A stretch of 64,000 nucleotides of DNA from an uncultured Bacteroidales bacterium (GCA_946999645.1 CAMQDS010000001.1:1-64000), one strand, 5' to 3'. Positions 1 through 9,039 are shown, counted from the stretch's first letter. The notes: generated by a model from the letters alone, not told the origin. Numbers and translations: made by a program.

Positions 1-528
1 CTCTTTCAAAGGTTTTGCAGAAGACACTGAGATTGCAGGAGGTATGACAACGTCACGGCCAGACATCATAAACCGGTTGCAGCAATCCTCAACCACATGA
101 AGTATCTGAAAGTGAGCCCCTTTAGTGTGGAGGACAGGCTTCATTGAACGGCTGTATGTTATTTCTATATTCCGCTCTCTTCTGTTAATGACATGTATTT
201 TAGTCTTCGGTGCATTATTCATAAATGGAAGCCTGCGGCGAAGGTATTTTGCTTCAGAAGGTGTATAAAAACTCTCCACTGGGTAGTACAATGTATCTTT
301 TCCTGCTATATAGAGAGGAACTATGTGAAAAGACGAAGAGGCTTTCAAATTGCCTTGTATACTACAGGTGTAATTTAACCGCAGACTGTCCCCGTCCCAT
401 TTCACCACTGGTTCTATTTTGTATGAAAAGGCAAGCACTGGGTTATTGCCCCTGCTGACAATTGAAACTGTACCAAAAACGGATACCAATAAGAAAATAA
501 TATAAATATGTATTTTGTTGGTTCTCAT
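1..528 (-). CDS. DUF3868-like exported protein, 3' part cut by window edge
   Basis: An open minus-strand frame runs from an ATG at 528 through 176 codons to the window edge without a stop. Residues 1-25 form a hydrophobic export signal (IYIIFLLVSVFGTVS). The rest is beta-rich, with HIVPLYIAG, a later NRRERNIEITYSRS stretch and a CC pair near residue 155, resembling the DUF3868 proteins found beside DUF3575 proteins in Bacteroidales. It starts 3 bases after the stop of the DUF3575 gene, so the two are surely cotranscribed. Such pairs are often near fimbrillin or OmpA-type surface genes; that role is inference. The family call rests on remembered motifs, and the C-terminal half lies outside the window. 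Confidence 0.6.
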   Translation of the reverse strand, partial: MRTNKIHIYIIFLLVSVFGTVSIVSRGNNPVLAFSYKIEPVVKWDGDSLRLNYTCSIQGNLKASSSFHIVPLYIAGKDTLYYPVESFYTPSEAKYLRRRLPFMNNAPKTKIHVINRRERNIEITYSRSMKPVLHTKGAHFQILHVVEDCCNRFMMSGRDVVIPPAISVSSAKPLKE

Positions 529-531
529 CTG

Positions 532-1230
532 CTAACGTATATAATAGATTAATGATACTGTAGCCTTGGTGATACCCCAATAGTTACGGCTATACTCGCC
601 AAGACGTCTGCCGCACTGTCCGCAATCGTATTTATCATAATGGAAATAGATATAACCGGCAGAAACTGAGGCTTCTATGCCGAACCACCTACCCAACGGC
701 CATTGATAACCATAGCCTATACCACCACCTACTGCCCAGCCATCGTAACGGTGGTCCTTAAGCATTGGTATGTAGCGTATTCCTCCTGCATTGTAACGGG
801 AATAAACAGCATGGAAGTCGATATAACCACGCTCAAATGTACGACACAGCCAGTACTTCATCTCTGGAGTTACAGCCAAGTGATAAAGTTTAGGGTAAGA
901 CTCTGGCTCAAGACTGCCAAAAGAGGCAGGGAGCTTCACAGCATTGTATCCTATCCCCCCACTCACACTGATATGGGGCGCAACTCGCACCTCCACTGCT
1001 GCATTTGGTGTCGCTGTTGACCAATACAGGAAATTTGTGCTTACTCCGAATTTCTGAGCAGAAACCGGTAGGGCAAAAAGCAATGATATTACTGAAAATA
1101 ATGAAAACCGGAGAAAAAATGAATTAAATGGAAAACCTTTCCGGTTATCTATCTCATTTAGAGAATGACGTGTGTTTATGAGGATATTTGATTTCTCCAA
1201 ATATCCAAAGTGAGATAATGGTTTCCGCAT
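532..1230 (-). CDS. DUF3575 outer-membrane-type protein
   Basis: A 232-residue protein. The core after about residue 60 matches DUF3575: NFLYWSTATPNAAVEV, PEMKYWLCRTF, DHRYDGWAVGGGIGYGYQW, a DKYDCGQCG cysteine motif and a C-terminal TKATVSLIYYI strand, i.e. a small beta-barrel-like exported protein. A good signal peptide (FSLFSVISLLFALPVSAQ) begins only near residue 42. There is no internal ATG between, so either the 41-residue N-terminal extension is real or translation starts at a non-ATG codon. It lies 42 bases downstream of dapF on the same strand and 3 bases upstream of the DUF3868-like gene. Function is unknown; a fimbrial or surface-assembly context is typical of the pair. Confidence 0.75.
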   Translation of the reverse strand: MRKPLSHFGYLEKSNILINTRHSLNEIDNRKGFPFNSFFLRFSLFSVISLLFALPVSAQKFGVSTNFLYWSTATPNAAVEVRVAPHISVSGGIGYNAVKLPASFGSLEPESYPKLYHLAVTPEMKYWLCRTFERGYIDFHAVYSRYNAGGIRYIPMLKDHRYDGWAVGGGIGYGYQWPLGRWFGIEASVSAGYIYFHYDKYDCGQCGRRLGEYSRNYWGITKATVSLIYYIR

Positions 1231-1272
1231 TTTTTTAAGTTTTCGGCAAAGAAAACCATTTTTTAAATAATT

Positions 1273-2082
1273 TCAAAGTTTTTCTGCAAATTCAACTTTA
1301 CCAATATATTCGGCAGGTCCAGTCAGCCAAATATCATTGAAAGAAGACTTGTCCGCTCCCACATAGAAATCCACCGAGAGTGTGTCTATTGCAGCCTGTA
1401 CACTATAATGAACTCTGCCGTCTATATCTGTTTTTTCAGGAGGAATACCACTTATATTTGCAGAAATGGCTGCAGCTACTATACCTGTGCCACAGGCAAG
1501 AGTTTCACCCTCTACGCCTTTTTCGAAGGTGCGGATTTGCAGTTTATCCTGCAAAACCTCAACAAAGTCAGCATTGGTTCCTTCAGGAGCAAAACACGAC
1601 TTATGTCTTATTATAGTACCCTCTTCTAAAACTTTATAGTTTTTAATTCCCGTAACAAAACGGACATAATGCCTCGTCCCTGTGTCTAAGAAATATTCTG
1701 AATTTGATATTCTTACCACATTTGACACATCTTTCAGTTTTAGACGTACAAGTTTAGGATTGCCACCTCTCAACAATTCCGCCTTATGAAGTCCGTCAGA
1801 TGCTTCAAACTCAAAACTTGTATATCCCAAATCTGCTGCAAAGGCTACAATGCACCGACCTCCATTTCCACACATCATTCCTCCAGAGCCATCGGAATTA
1901 TAGTATTTCATAGAAAATGCTGCTTTATCGCTATTTTCCAAAAACATTATTCCATCTGCTCCAAACCCTATATGTCTGTCACATATCTTGGAAATTTCAG
2001 AAATATTCAAACTGCACTTTCCTTGCCTGTTATCTCCTATGAGAAAATCATTTCCTGCTCCGTGATATTTATAAAGTATCAT
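1273..2082 (-). CDS. dapF: Diaminopimelate epimerase
   Basis: This cytoplasmic enzyme converts LL- to meso-diaminopimelate, the last step before lysine and the crosslinking residue of peptidoglycan. It is 269 residues long, the usual family length. The two catalytic cysteines of this PLP-independent racemase are both visible: Cys71 in CGNGGRC and Cys197 in ACGTG. The N-terminal YHGAGNDF is also the family signature. It is the last gene of the lysine operon and overlaps the preceding aminotransferase gene by 14 bases, suggesting translational coupling. Confidence 0.96.
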   Translation of the reverse strand: MILYKYHGAGNDFLIGDNRQGKCSLNISEISKICDRHIGFGADGIMFLENSDKAAFSMKYYNSDGSGGMMCGNGGRCIVAFAADLGYTSFEFEASDGLHKAELLRGGNPKLVRLKLKDVSNVVRISNSEYFLDTGTRHYVRFVTGIKNYKVLEEGTIIRHKSCFAPEGTNADFVEVLQDKLQIRTFEKGVEGETLACGTGIVAAAISANISGIPPEKTDIDGRVHYSVQAAIDTLSVDFYVGADKSSFNDIWLTGPAEYIGKVEFAEKL

Positions 2083-3265
2083 ATAAGTTTTTCTTTAATA
2101 AATCAGTTAAAACTGCAATGCCTTTTCGTATTCTTTCTTCATCCATAAATGAAAAATTAAGCCGCATTGTATTTTTTCCAGAACCGTCTGTACAGAAAAA
2201 ATTTCCTGCCACATAGGCTACTCCAGCAGCCAAAGCTTTATCATAAAAAGCAACTGAATCAAAACCTTCGGGCAAGGTAACATATATGAACAAGCCACCT
2301 TCTGGATGCGTCCAAGATACTGTTTCAGGCATATTCTCTTCTAATAAAGACAGTACCAAATCACGTTTTCTTCTATATAAATCCACACTTCTTTTCAAAT
2401 TTTTATCCAGTTCTCCGCAACTCATAAATTCCGCAGCTACATATTGGTCAAAGACAGGAGGACATAAATCCAAAGACTGCTTGCAAACGTATATTTTATC
2501 TATCAGGGCAGAATCTGCAAATATCCACCCTAAGCGAAAACCAGGAGCAAAAATTTTAGAAAATGAGCCAAGATGAAGCACTCTGTCTGGAGCAATAGAA
2601 TATATGGTAGGTATACTCTCACCGCTGTAACGAAGTTCACGATAAGGGCTGTCTTCAACTATCAGAAAATCATATTCTTCTGCAAGTTCAGCCAATATTG
2701 TCCTCTCTTCAAATGATAAAGTTTCTCCAGAAGGATTTTGAAAATCAGGAATCATATAAAGAAATTTCAGGTGTTTTCCTTCTGACTTTATTTTTTCTAT
2801 TGTATTGATGAAATTCTTTTTAAAAATTACTATATCCTCATTATGAGCAACCCCCACAACTTCAGCTCTATATGAGTGAAAAGACTGCAAGGCTCCAAGA
2901 TAGGACGGATTGGAAGTAAGTATAACGTCTCCAGGATTGGCAAAAATCCTTGTACATAAATCTATCCCCTGCTGAGAAGATGAGGTTATCTGTATTCGTT
3001 CTATCGGCTCGTTATAACGTCTGGACAATACTTCCCTAAGTTGCAAAAGCCCTTGTGTCGCTCCATATTGAAAGGCGCTTGCACCATACTTTTCTATCAC
3101 CTTTTCCATTATTGACCTTATTGTTTGTAGTGGAAAGGTGTCTGCCGACGGATACCCCCCTGCGAAAGAATATATATCTTCAAGTTTTACTTTCTTGAAA
3201 ATTTCTCTCACGGGAGACCGCATAAAAGAATATGTGTCTTTTGAAAAAAATCTTTCGTAATCCAT
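2069..3265 (-). CDS. PLP-dependent aminotransferase (class I/II), probable N-succinyl-diaminopimelate aminotransferase
   Basis: A 398-residue fold-type I aminotransferase of the LysN/MocR-domain kind. Visible are the NPSG loop (177-180), the PLP-ring contact region VEDSPYREL (203-211, Asp205 and Tyr208) and the Schiff-base lysine in GSFSKIFAPG (Lys237). It lies between dapD and dapF and overlaps both, so the parsimonious role is the DapC step, transamination of N-succinyl-2-amino-6-oxopimelate with glutamate. By sequence alone it could equally be a 2-aminoadipate or aromatic aminotransferase; the substrate call comes from context. There is no N-terminal GntR domain, so it is not a MocR regulator. 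Confidence 0.82.
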   Translation of the reverse strand: MDYERFFSKDTYSFMRSPVREIFKKVKLEDIYSFAGGYPSADTFPLQTIRSIMEKVIEKYGASAFQYGATQGLLQLREVLSRRYNEPIERIQITSSSQQGIDLCTRIFANPGDVILTSNPSYLGALQSFHSYRAEVVGVAHNEDIVIFKKNFINTIEKIKSEGKHLKFLYMIPDFQNPSGETLSFEERTILAELAEEYDFLIVEDSPYRELRYSGESIPTIYSIAPDRVLHLGSFSKIFAPGFRLGWIFADSALIDKIYVCKQSLDLCPPVFDQYVAAEFMSCGELDKNLKRSVDLYRRKRDLVLSLLEENMPETVSWTHPEGGLFIYVTLPEGFDSVAFYDKALAAGVAYVAGNFFCTDGSGKNTMRLNFSFMDEERIRKGIAVLTDLLKKNLYDTL

Positions 3266-4035
3266 TATCTCAATGCTTCTTCCAAAGTTACAGATGCTGA
3301 TGTTTTTGAATCTCTATACTTAATAATTACTGGTGTATATACTTGTATTCCAGCTTCTTTTCCAGGTCCTTTAGTCAGAGGACGGCTGCCTGCAATCACT
3401 ACAGCTCGTTCTGGTACAATCATTCGTCCCTTAGCATCTGCCTTAATAAATTCGCCTGATATAGAATCATATATAGCAGTAGCCCTGTTTATAATCACAC
3501 CTGTACCAATCACGCAGCCTTTTTGTAAGATTGTACCCTCATATATGCCGCAATTTCCGCCTATGAATACATCATCCTCAACAATTACAGGCAAGGCTCC
3601 AATGGGTTCAAGCACTCCTCCCAACTGTGAAGCGGCGGATAAATGCACGTTTTTACCGACTTGAGCACAAGAGCCTACCAAGGCATGAGAATCAATCATT
3701 GTACCCTCATCGACAAAAGCGCCTATGTTGATGTAAGACGGAGGCATAACAACAACAGACTTAGCTAAATATGCTCCTCTTCTTATCGCACTTCCTCCTG
3801 GTACAATCCTTACCCCGTCTTCTATTGAGAATGTTTTAGGGCGAACTGTATCTTTATCAAAAAAAGGAAATATGCCCTCGGACATGTCTGTCATATTTCC
3901 TATTCGAAAACCTGTAAGTATCTGGTTCTTAATTTCACTATTAACTGTCCACTCTCCATTTATCTTCTCTGCGACTCTTATTTTACCCGATTCCAAAAGG
4001 TCTATTGTTTCATTGAATTTTTGCAAGTCAGTCAT
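3265..4035 (-). CDS. dapD: Tetrahydrodipicolinate N-succinyltransferase
   Basis: This enzyme transfers succinyl from succinyl-CoA to tetrahydrodipicolinate, committing the pathway to the succinylase branch. It has 256 residues with a central left-handed beta-helix of hexapeptide repeats. The family block is clear: NIGAFVDEGTMIDSHALVGS, then CAQVGKNVHLS and GGVLEPIGALPVIVEDDVF. The N-terminal helical part is slightly shorter than in E. coli (274 residues). It overlaps dapA by 4 bases, and its stop shares a base with the aminotransferase start. A homologous acetyltransferase (DapH) is much shorter and lacks this block. Confidence 0.94.
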   Translation of the reverse strand: MTDLQKFNETIDLLESGKIRVAEKINGEWTVNSEIKNQILTGFRIGNMTDMSEGIFPFFDKDTVRPKTFSIEDGVRIVPGGSAIRRGAYLAKSVVVMPPSYINIGAFVDEGTMIDSHALVGSCAQVGKNVHLSAASQLGGVLEPIGALPVIVEDDVFIGGNCGIYEGTILQKGCVIGTGVIINRATAIYDSISGEFIKADAKGRMIVPERAVVIAGSRPLTKGPGKEAGIQVYTPVIIKYRDSKTSASVTLEEALR

Positions 4036-4904
4036 AATGCCTCTAATATTTTCTTAAATAACTCAAGAGTGGTATCTGTTGCTGGAGTAAGTGGCAGTCT
4101 TAATTCATTTCTGCACAAACCAGATAATGACATTCCTCCTTTAATAGGGATAGGGTTGCTCTCTACAAAGCAAGCTTCATAAAGCGGCATCAATTTTTTA
4201 TTCAATTCTGCTGCTTCCTGTATATTTCCTTTTTCTAAAAATGCCGTTAATTTTACCAATAGTTCCGGTACGATATTGGAAGCCACACTTATTACGCCGT
4301 CTATTCCACAAGCCATAAGCGGAAAGGTCTGGTCATCATTGCCGCAAAGCACAGAAAAATCAGAAGGGGCATTGCTTTTTATTTTCAATATCTGTTCAAT
4401 ATTGCCCGAAGCCTCTTTAATACCTATAATCCCAGGAACCTCTGCAAGTCGTAGACATGTTTGAAAAGACATATTCACTCCTGTTCTACCTGGTACATTA
4501 TATATAACTATTGGTTTTTCTGTCTGTTCCGCCACAGCCTTAAAATATTGGAACATACCCTCTTGAGTTGGTTTATTGTAAAAAGGAACAACTACAAGAA
4601 AGGCATCCGGATTATATTGTGATAAATTTTTAATATTATCGACAGTGTTTTTTAATGAATTAGAACCGCAACCTACTAATATTGGTAACCCATTTGCCTC
4701 TTCTTTAGTAACTTCCAATAAAGAAAATTTTTCTTCAAGGGACAGACATGGAGTTTCAGCAGTAGTTCCTAATGGGACTAAAAAATCGACTTTTGCTTCA
4801 ACTTGTCTTTTTACAAGTTTTCTATAGCATCGGATATCAACTTCTCCATTACAAAAAGGAGTAATAAGGGCTGTTCCACAACCTTTTATTTTAATTTTAT
4901 TCAT
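4032..4904 (-). CDS. dapA: 4-hydroxy-tetrahydrodipicolinate synthase
   Basis: This enzyme condenses pyruvate with aspartate semialdehyde, the first step of the lysine branch. It is a 290-residue TIM-barrel protein of the DHDPS family. The active site is intact: GTTAE at 46-50, Tyr135 in YNVPGRTG, and Schiff-base Lys163 in GIKEASG. It lies 2 bases after dapB and overlaps dapD by 4 bases. Lysine feedback inhibition is common in the family, but I cannot predict it here. Confidence 0.96.
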   Translation of the reverse strand: MNKIKIKGCGTALITPFCNGEVDIRCYRKLVKRQVEAKVDFLVPLGTTAETPCLSLEEKFSLLEVTKEEANGLPILVGCGSNSLKNTVDNIKNLSQYNPDAFLVVVPFYNKPTQEGMFQYFKAVAEQTEKPIVIYNVPGRTGVNMSFQTCLRLAEVPGIIGIKEASGNIEQILKIKSNAPSDFSVLCGNDDQTFPLMACGIDGVISVASNIVPELLVKLTAFLEKGNIQEAAELNKKLMPLYEACFVESNPIPIKGGMSLSGLCRNELRLPLTPATDTTLELFKKILEAL

Positions 4905-4906
4905 AA

Positions 4907-5584
4907 TTAAAGTTTTCCGAAAAACAATTCTTTAAATTCATAAACTCCGTCAAGGCTCTCTGTCATTTCGGCGGCCGTAACGGCTCCTTGAGCAAATCCC
5001 TGCCTTGAAAAAGCTTCATGCTCTATGGTTATTCTATCGTTGGTGCCTTCAAAACCTACTGTATGTATGCCTGAAAGTTCCCCCACTCTAACAGAAGCAA
5101 TATCTGGCTTTACAGACATTCCTTCCTCAACTGCTGCTGCCAATGTTTTAGCGGTACCGCTTGGTGCATCTATTTTATGTATATGGTGTTTTTCAACTAT
5201 ATAGGAAGAATATCCGCCTGCCTTTCCTAAATATTTAGAAACAAGGGATACTGCTGCGGTCATAACATTTACCCCGATAGAAAAATTAGATGCCCAAATC
5301 ATAGGAGTATGACATTTTTCAAAATAGGCAATTACTTCATTTTTAATATCATACCAACCTGTTGTACCAATAACTACAGCCTTGAAATTTTCTGCAAGAA
5401 AACGGTAATTTTTTCTAATGGCATCGGGAGTAGTAAAGTCTATACAAACACTTTCTTTTGTTGTATTCTTATTCAAATTCTGAACAGATTCTGTTTTTTC
5501 TACGCACTCTATTCCTCTTAAATATAACTCTTCCTCTACCTTATGTCCCATTTTCCCATATCCGGAAATAATGACTTTTATCAT
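4907..5584 (-). CDS. dapB: 4-hydroxy-tetrahydrodipicolinate reductase
   Basis: This is an NAD(P)H-dependent reductase acting directly after DapA. The N-terminal Rossmann motif GYGKMGHK is present. The catalytic block EKHHIHKIDAPSGTA (residues 131-145) has the His pair 133-134, Lys137 and the Gly-Thr substrate contacts. At 225 residues it is shorter than E. coli DapB (273), as in other Bacteroidetes, mostly through a compact Rossmann region around residues 25-50. It sits 9 bases downstream of lysC. Confidence 0.95.
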   Translation of the reverse strand: MIKVIISGYGKMGHKVEEELYLRGIECVEKTESVQNLNKNTTKESVCIDFTTPDAIRKNYRFLAENFKAVVIGTTGWYDIKNEVIAYFEKCHTPMIWASNFSIGVNVMTAAVSLVSKYLGKAGGYSSYIVEKHHIHKIDAPSGTAKTLAAAVEEGMSVKPDIASVRVGELSGIHTVGFEGTNDRITIEHEAFSRQGFAQGAVTAAEMTESLDGVYEFKELFFGKL

Positions 5585-5593
5585 AGTATCTCT

Positions 5594-6940
5594 CTAAAAT
5601 ATTATTTTATGTAAACTATTTGCTACATCAGTAACTTTATTTCGGTCTATTACAAAACTGATATTCATCATATTTGCCCCTACAGAAACCATATATATAT
5701 CACCGGCTGTCTTTTTTACTTGATCAATAAAACATTTCTGAAGCGCTACATTTTTTCCAACCAATGAAATCTGTGCTTTATCTCTAAATATTGTAATCCT
5801 GGCAACTCCTGACAGTTCGTTTATAACTTTCTCTATTTCATTCATATCCTGCTCTACAGTAAGGGATACAAGCGATTCAGTTACACTTACCAAAATTGTT
5901 TTGAGTTTATATTTATTTATCGCATTAAAAACAAGGGATAAAAATGATGATATGTTTTGATTTTGTATAGGCGTAATCGTTAAAAATACTATATCATTTC
6001 TAAAAGCTATTGATTTTATGCCATCTGGTATAGACCTGTCAATTACTACTGAAGAGCCTGGTCCATTAGGATTTAAGGAATTTAGTACCCTAATTGGGAT
6101 GTTTCGCTTTCGTGCCGGCTCGATAGTGGAAGGGTGCAATACTCTTGCACCAAGAAAAGCCATTTCTGCAGCTTCTTCGTAGGAAATGTTATCAATTCCT
6201 TTTGTATTTTCTACGACTCTCGGGTCAGCTGTCCTTATGCCATCTACATCCGTCCATATTTCTATGCAATCTGCACAAATAGACATTCCGAATATAGCGG
6301 CAGAATAGTCGGAACCTTCAAAGCCCAATACAGAGGTGGCTCCTGACTCAGAAGATGCAATGAAGCCCTGAGTAAGTATTATATCCATACCTTTAAATTC
6401 CTCTGCTACAACTCTTTGAATGTTAGCCCTTGTCTGTTCAAGATTTGGAACAGCATTTAAATAATTTTCATCTGTAATTATCAATCTTCGGGCATCTATC
6501 CACCTTGAACGTATGCCTTTAGCGTTCATAGCTGCATTCACTATGGTGGACGACAATAATTCTCCCATTGAAATAATTTTGGCTTTACTTCGAGGAGAAA
6601 GTTCTCCTATCTGACATACACCAGATACAAAAGTTTCAAGGCTTAGGCACAAAGCCTCCACTTTTTGCATTGTATCATTATACAGGATTGGATTTTCGGA
6701 TAATAGCCCGCCTGCCACTTCTGCGTGCCTGTGCCTTAATTGCAAAAGCAGTTCTTTTGTCCTTTCTTCATTTTGAGCCTCTGCCTCATCTGCAATTTCA
6801 CACAACGTTCTTGTGACTTTTGCAAAAGCAGATACTACTACAACAGGTTTTTTATCCAACCTTGTTTTTATAATAGAAATAACTCTTTCTATTGCTTCTT
6901 TATTTTGAACGGAAGTGCCTCCGAATTTACATACAATCAT
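5594..6940 (-). CDS. lysC: Aspartate kinase, monofunctional
   Basis: This kinase phosphorylates aspartate, opening the aspartate family pathway. The amino-acid-kinase domain starts with KFGGTSV (residues 5-11), contains GFEGSDYSAA and WTDVDGIRTADPR, and is followed by two ACT-type regulatory segments in the last 150 residues. At 448 residues there is no room for a fused homoserine dehydrogenase. It lies between dapE and dapB. Placement in a lysine operon suggests a lysine-dedicated isozyme, probably lysine-inhibited through the ACT domains; that is inference. No asd gene is in the window. Confidence 0.95.
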   Translation of the reverse strand: MIVCKFGGTSVQNKEAIERVISIIKTRLDKKPVVVVSAFAKVTRTLCEIADEAEAQNEERTKELLLQLRHRHAEVAGGLLSENPILYNDTMQKVEALCLSLETFVSGVCQIGELSPRSKAKIISMGELLSSTIVNAAMNAKGIRSRWIDARRLIITDENYLNAVPNLEQTRANIQRVVAEEFKGMDIILTQGFIASSESGATSVLGFEGSDYSAAIFGMSICADCIEIWTDVDGIRTADPRVVENTKGIDNISYEEAAEMAFLGARVLHPSTIEPARKRNIPIRVLNSLNPNGPGSSVVIDRSIPDGIKSIAFRNDIVFLTITPIQNQNISSFLSLVFNAINKYKLKTILVSVTESLVSLTVEQDMNEIEKVINELSGVARITIFRDKAQISLVGKNVALQKCFIDQVKKTAGDIYMVSVGANMMNISFVIDRNKVTDVANSLHKIIF

Positions 6941-6947
6941 GATTTTG

Positions 6948-7940
6948 TTATCTTGTCAATACTTGTTTTGCTATTGCAATATATTGTCTGACAGCTTTTT
7001 CTATATCTGCTATCAGTACATATTCTCCATCTGTATGAGCAGTAAAGATTGAGCCGGGGCCACACAGGGATTTATGGGTAAATTTGTGTAGTTGAGGGGC
7101 GTCACTACCAAAGGCTACAGGCTTCTGCGGTATGCCTTCAAAGGTTGTGAAGTGCATAGGTGTATCTCCTCCAAAATCCTCTATTTCTGTATATTCATTT
7201 TTCATTCTATTCATAAATGCTATGACAGAATCGTGACTTTCAAATGTGGTCCTGAAATATATTCGGAAACTGACTTCGGGACTGAGTACATTTTGAGGAT
7301 TTTCGCTAATTAATTTTCCGATATTATATGTTGTTTTCCCTAATATATTATCATCCTTAAACTCTGCTGTTCGTAACTTATTCACAAAATCTACAAAACG
7401 CTCAACTGCACTTATTCCACGTTCAGGGTAGCCTGAATGACAACTTTTGCCCTTTATCTTGACTTGAAATGACCTTGTCCCTTTTGCAGAGGAAACCATA
7501 TAATTGTCTGTGGGTTCTCCAACTACGACTAATTCGCCTCCTGGACAATCTCTTGTATATGCTTTTGCTCCGAATGATCCTGTTTCTTCTCCTGCAAGTA
7601 AAAGAAGGGCAAAGTCTTTTATACCCTCTTTTTCTAATTGTCTGCAGGCGGTAAACATCGAAAATATCTGTCCTTTTGCATCACAACTTCCCCGACCCAT
7701 TACTTTACCTTCTTCAAACACTGGAGGTATATAAGGTGGTACGGTGTCTAAATGTGTACAGAAAAACAACTTTGGCTCTCCCCAAGAAAACAAAAGATTG
7801 AGTGTTCCGTCCCCAACTTCATACCGTTCAACAGTATTATTGTCTGTTTTCAATCGGCTTGCAAGAAATTCTGCCAATTCTCGTTCTTTTCCTGAAGTCG
7901 AATCTATCTGTAATATTTCTTTGAAAAGTTCTAAATCCAT
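6948..7940 (-). CDS. dapE: M20-family deacylase, probable succinyl-diaminopimelate desuccinylase
   Basis: A zinc-dependent M20 amidohydrolase. Counting from Met at 7940, the metal and catalytic residues are His63 and Asp65 (CTHLDT), Asp87 (GSCDAKG), Glu118-Glu119 (AGEETG) and His302 (TAHTDGEY). The GxCDAKG form also recalls ArgE/LysK enzymes, so assignment as desuccinylase is by operon context, where it would complete the succinylase route. I chose the ATG at 7940 rather than the in-frame ATG at 7958, because a -7 box (7960-7967) lies only 1 base upstream of the latter and would start the transcript at about that codon. At 331 residues it is about 45 shorter than E. coli DapE. Confidence 0.83.
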   Translation of the reverse strand: MDLELFKEILQIDSTSGKERELAEFLASRLKTDNNTVERYEVGDGTLNLLFSWGEPKLFFCTHLDTVPPYIPPVFEEGKVMGRGSCDAKGQIFSMFTACRQLEKEGIKDFALLLLAGEETGSFGAKAYTRDCPGGELVVVGEPTDNYMVSSAKGTRSFQVKIKGKSCHSGYPERGISAVERFVDFVNKLRTAEFKDDNILGKTTYNIGKLISENPQNVLSPEVSFRIYFRTTFESHDSVIAFMNRMKNEYTEIEDFGGDTPMHFTTFEGIPQKPVAFGSDAPQLHKFTHKSLCGPGSIFTAHTDGEYVLIADIEKAVRQYIAIAKQVLTR

Positions 7941-7959
7941 CACCCCTATATTTGTCATA

Positions 7960-7967
7960 CAAATATA
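7960..7967 (-). promoter_or_regulatory. -7 promoter box of the lysine operon
   Basis: Reads TATATTTG on the minus strand, a perfect match to the Bacteroidetes TAnnTTTG box. It is placed just before dapE, the first gene of the dapE-lysC-dapB-dapA-dapD-aminotransferase-dapF run. Its closeness to the ATG at 7958 favours the downstream start at 7940. Confidence 0.6.
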
Positions 7968-8129
7968 GTTTTTATTTCATCCATCTTGTTAAATTAATCA
8001 GAATTGCCTTCAGATTTTTGTTTATTCCAAAGACATCCTAATTTATCAACTGCCTGAATTTTGATACTTATCTTGATTTTTAACTATTCTTCAGACAATA
8101 AGTTTCAAATTTGAGTATAGAATATTGAT

Positions 8130-9035
8130 TTACAATAAAAAGACTATAAATCCTAAACCAGCAAGTATGGCAAATATAAAGGTAGAGATGACCAAAAGCG
8201 GTAACATTGGATCAAGGTCTTTGTCTGTTTTGGTCCAAACTCCAATCAGATGTTTAATGAAGAGAGGTATGGTAATTACAAAAAGATAGTGATACGGGTC
8301 AAAGAATCGTAATAAACAAAAGACTATCATTGCCGCCCAACCAATAACGATAAGTATCGTCTGGTAAATTCTTGCACCCTTAAGCCCAAGCCTTAATGCC
8401 ATTGTAACCCTTGAAACAGCATCTGTTTTCATATCTCTTATATTATTCACATTCAATACAGCAACAGAAAAGCAACCAATAGAAATAGCAGGAAAAATTA
8501 AAAATACTGTAGGAATCTGATGCGCAGCGATAAAGTATGAGCCTAATACAGAAACAATACCGAAGAAGATGAAGACATAAATATCTCCAAGTCCCCTATA
8601 ACCGTATGGATTTCTGCCCAAGGTGTATCTCATAGCCCCTATAATTGCAGCGCCTCCAAGTAGAATAAGCAGGATTGATTCTATACTCAAAAACGTACCG
8701 AAAGAAGAATATATCATTACAAGGCCAGAAATAATGCTGATAAGCACAAATAAGTATATTAATTTTTTTATGCCTTTGATACTTAAGCCTCCTGAACCTA
8801 TTCCATATTGTGGTCCTTGTCTATCTGCAGTGTCTGTTCCACTAAGAGCATCGCCCAATTCATTGGATAGATTGGATAATATTTGTAGTGATATTGTCGT
8901 GATGATTATGAATAAAGCAGTTTCCCAATGAATCTTATATTCAGATAAAGCCAAAAAAAGTCCCATCGCCACACCGGCTACAGACAAAGGTAAGGTTCTC
9001 AATCTCAACGATGAAACTACTGATTTTAATTTCAT
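8130..9035 (-). CDS. menA: 1,4-dihydroxy-2-naphthoate polyprenyltransferase (UbiA family)
   Basis: This integral membrane prenyltransferase attaches the isoprenoid tail to DHNA in menaquinone synthesis. The opening SLRLRTLPLSVAGVAMG is typical of MenA. The first Asp-rich motif is NLSNELGDALSGTD and the second is NVNNIRDMKTDA, both needed for Mg-diphosphate binding. About eight or nine hydrophobic helices are visible. I use the ATG at 9035, which lies 5 bases after the glycosyltransferase stop; the longer frame to 9062 would need a TTG start inside the upstream gene. It is the third gene after lepA. A UbiA enzyme with another aromatic acceptor is possible but less likely. Confidence 0.9.
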   Translation of the reverse strand: MKLKSVVSSLRLRTLPLSVAGVAMGLFLALSEYKIHWETALFIIITTISLQILSNLSNELGDALSGTDTADRQGPQYGIGSGGLSIKGIKKLIYLFVLISIISGLVMIYSSFGTFLSIESILLILLGGAAIIGAMRYTLGRNPYGYRGLGDIYVFIFFGIVSVLGSYFIAAHQIPTVFLIFPAISIGCFSVAVLNVNNIRDMKTDAVSRVTMALRLGLKGARIYQTILIVIGWAAMIVFCLLRFFDPYHYLFVITIPLFIKHLIGVWTKTDKDLDPMLPLLVISTFIFAILAGLGFIVFLL

Positions 9036-9039
9036 ATGT

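Noticed and set aside
193..458. Two overlapping plus-strand frames near the left edge
   Set aside because: The minus strand is open from 528 to the edge with a signal peptide and family-like motifs, so the plus frames are shadows.
7959..8129. Possible lysine riboswitch near the dap operon
   Set aside because: The promoter box abuts dapE, leaving no leader for an aptamer, and no conserved stems are seen.
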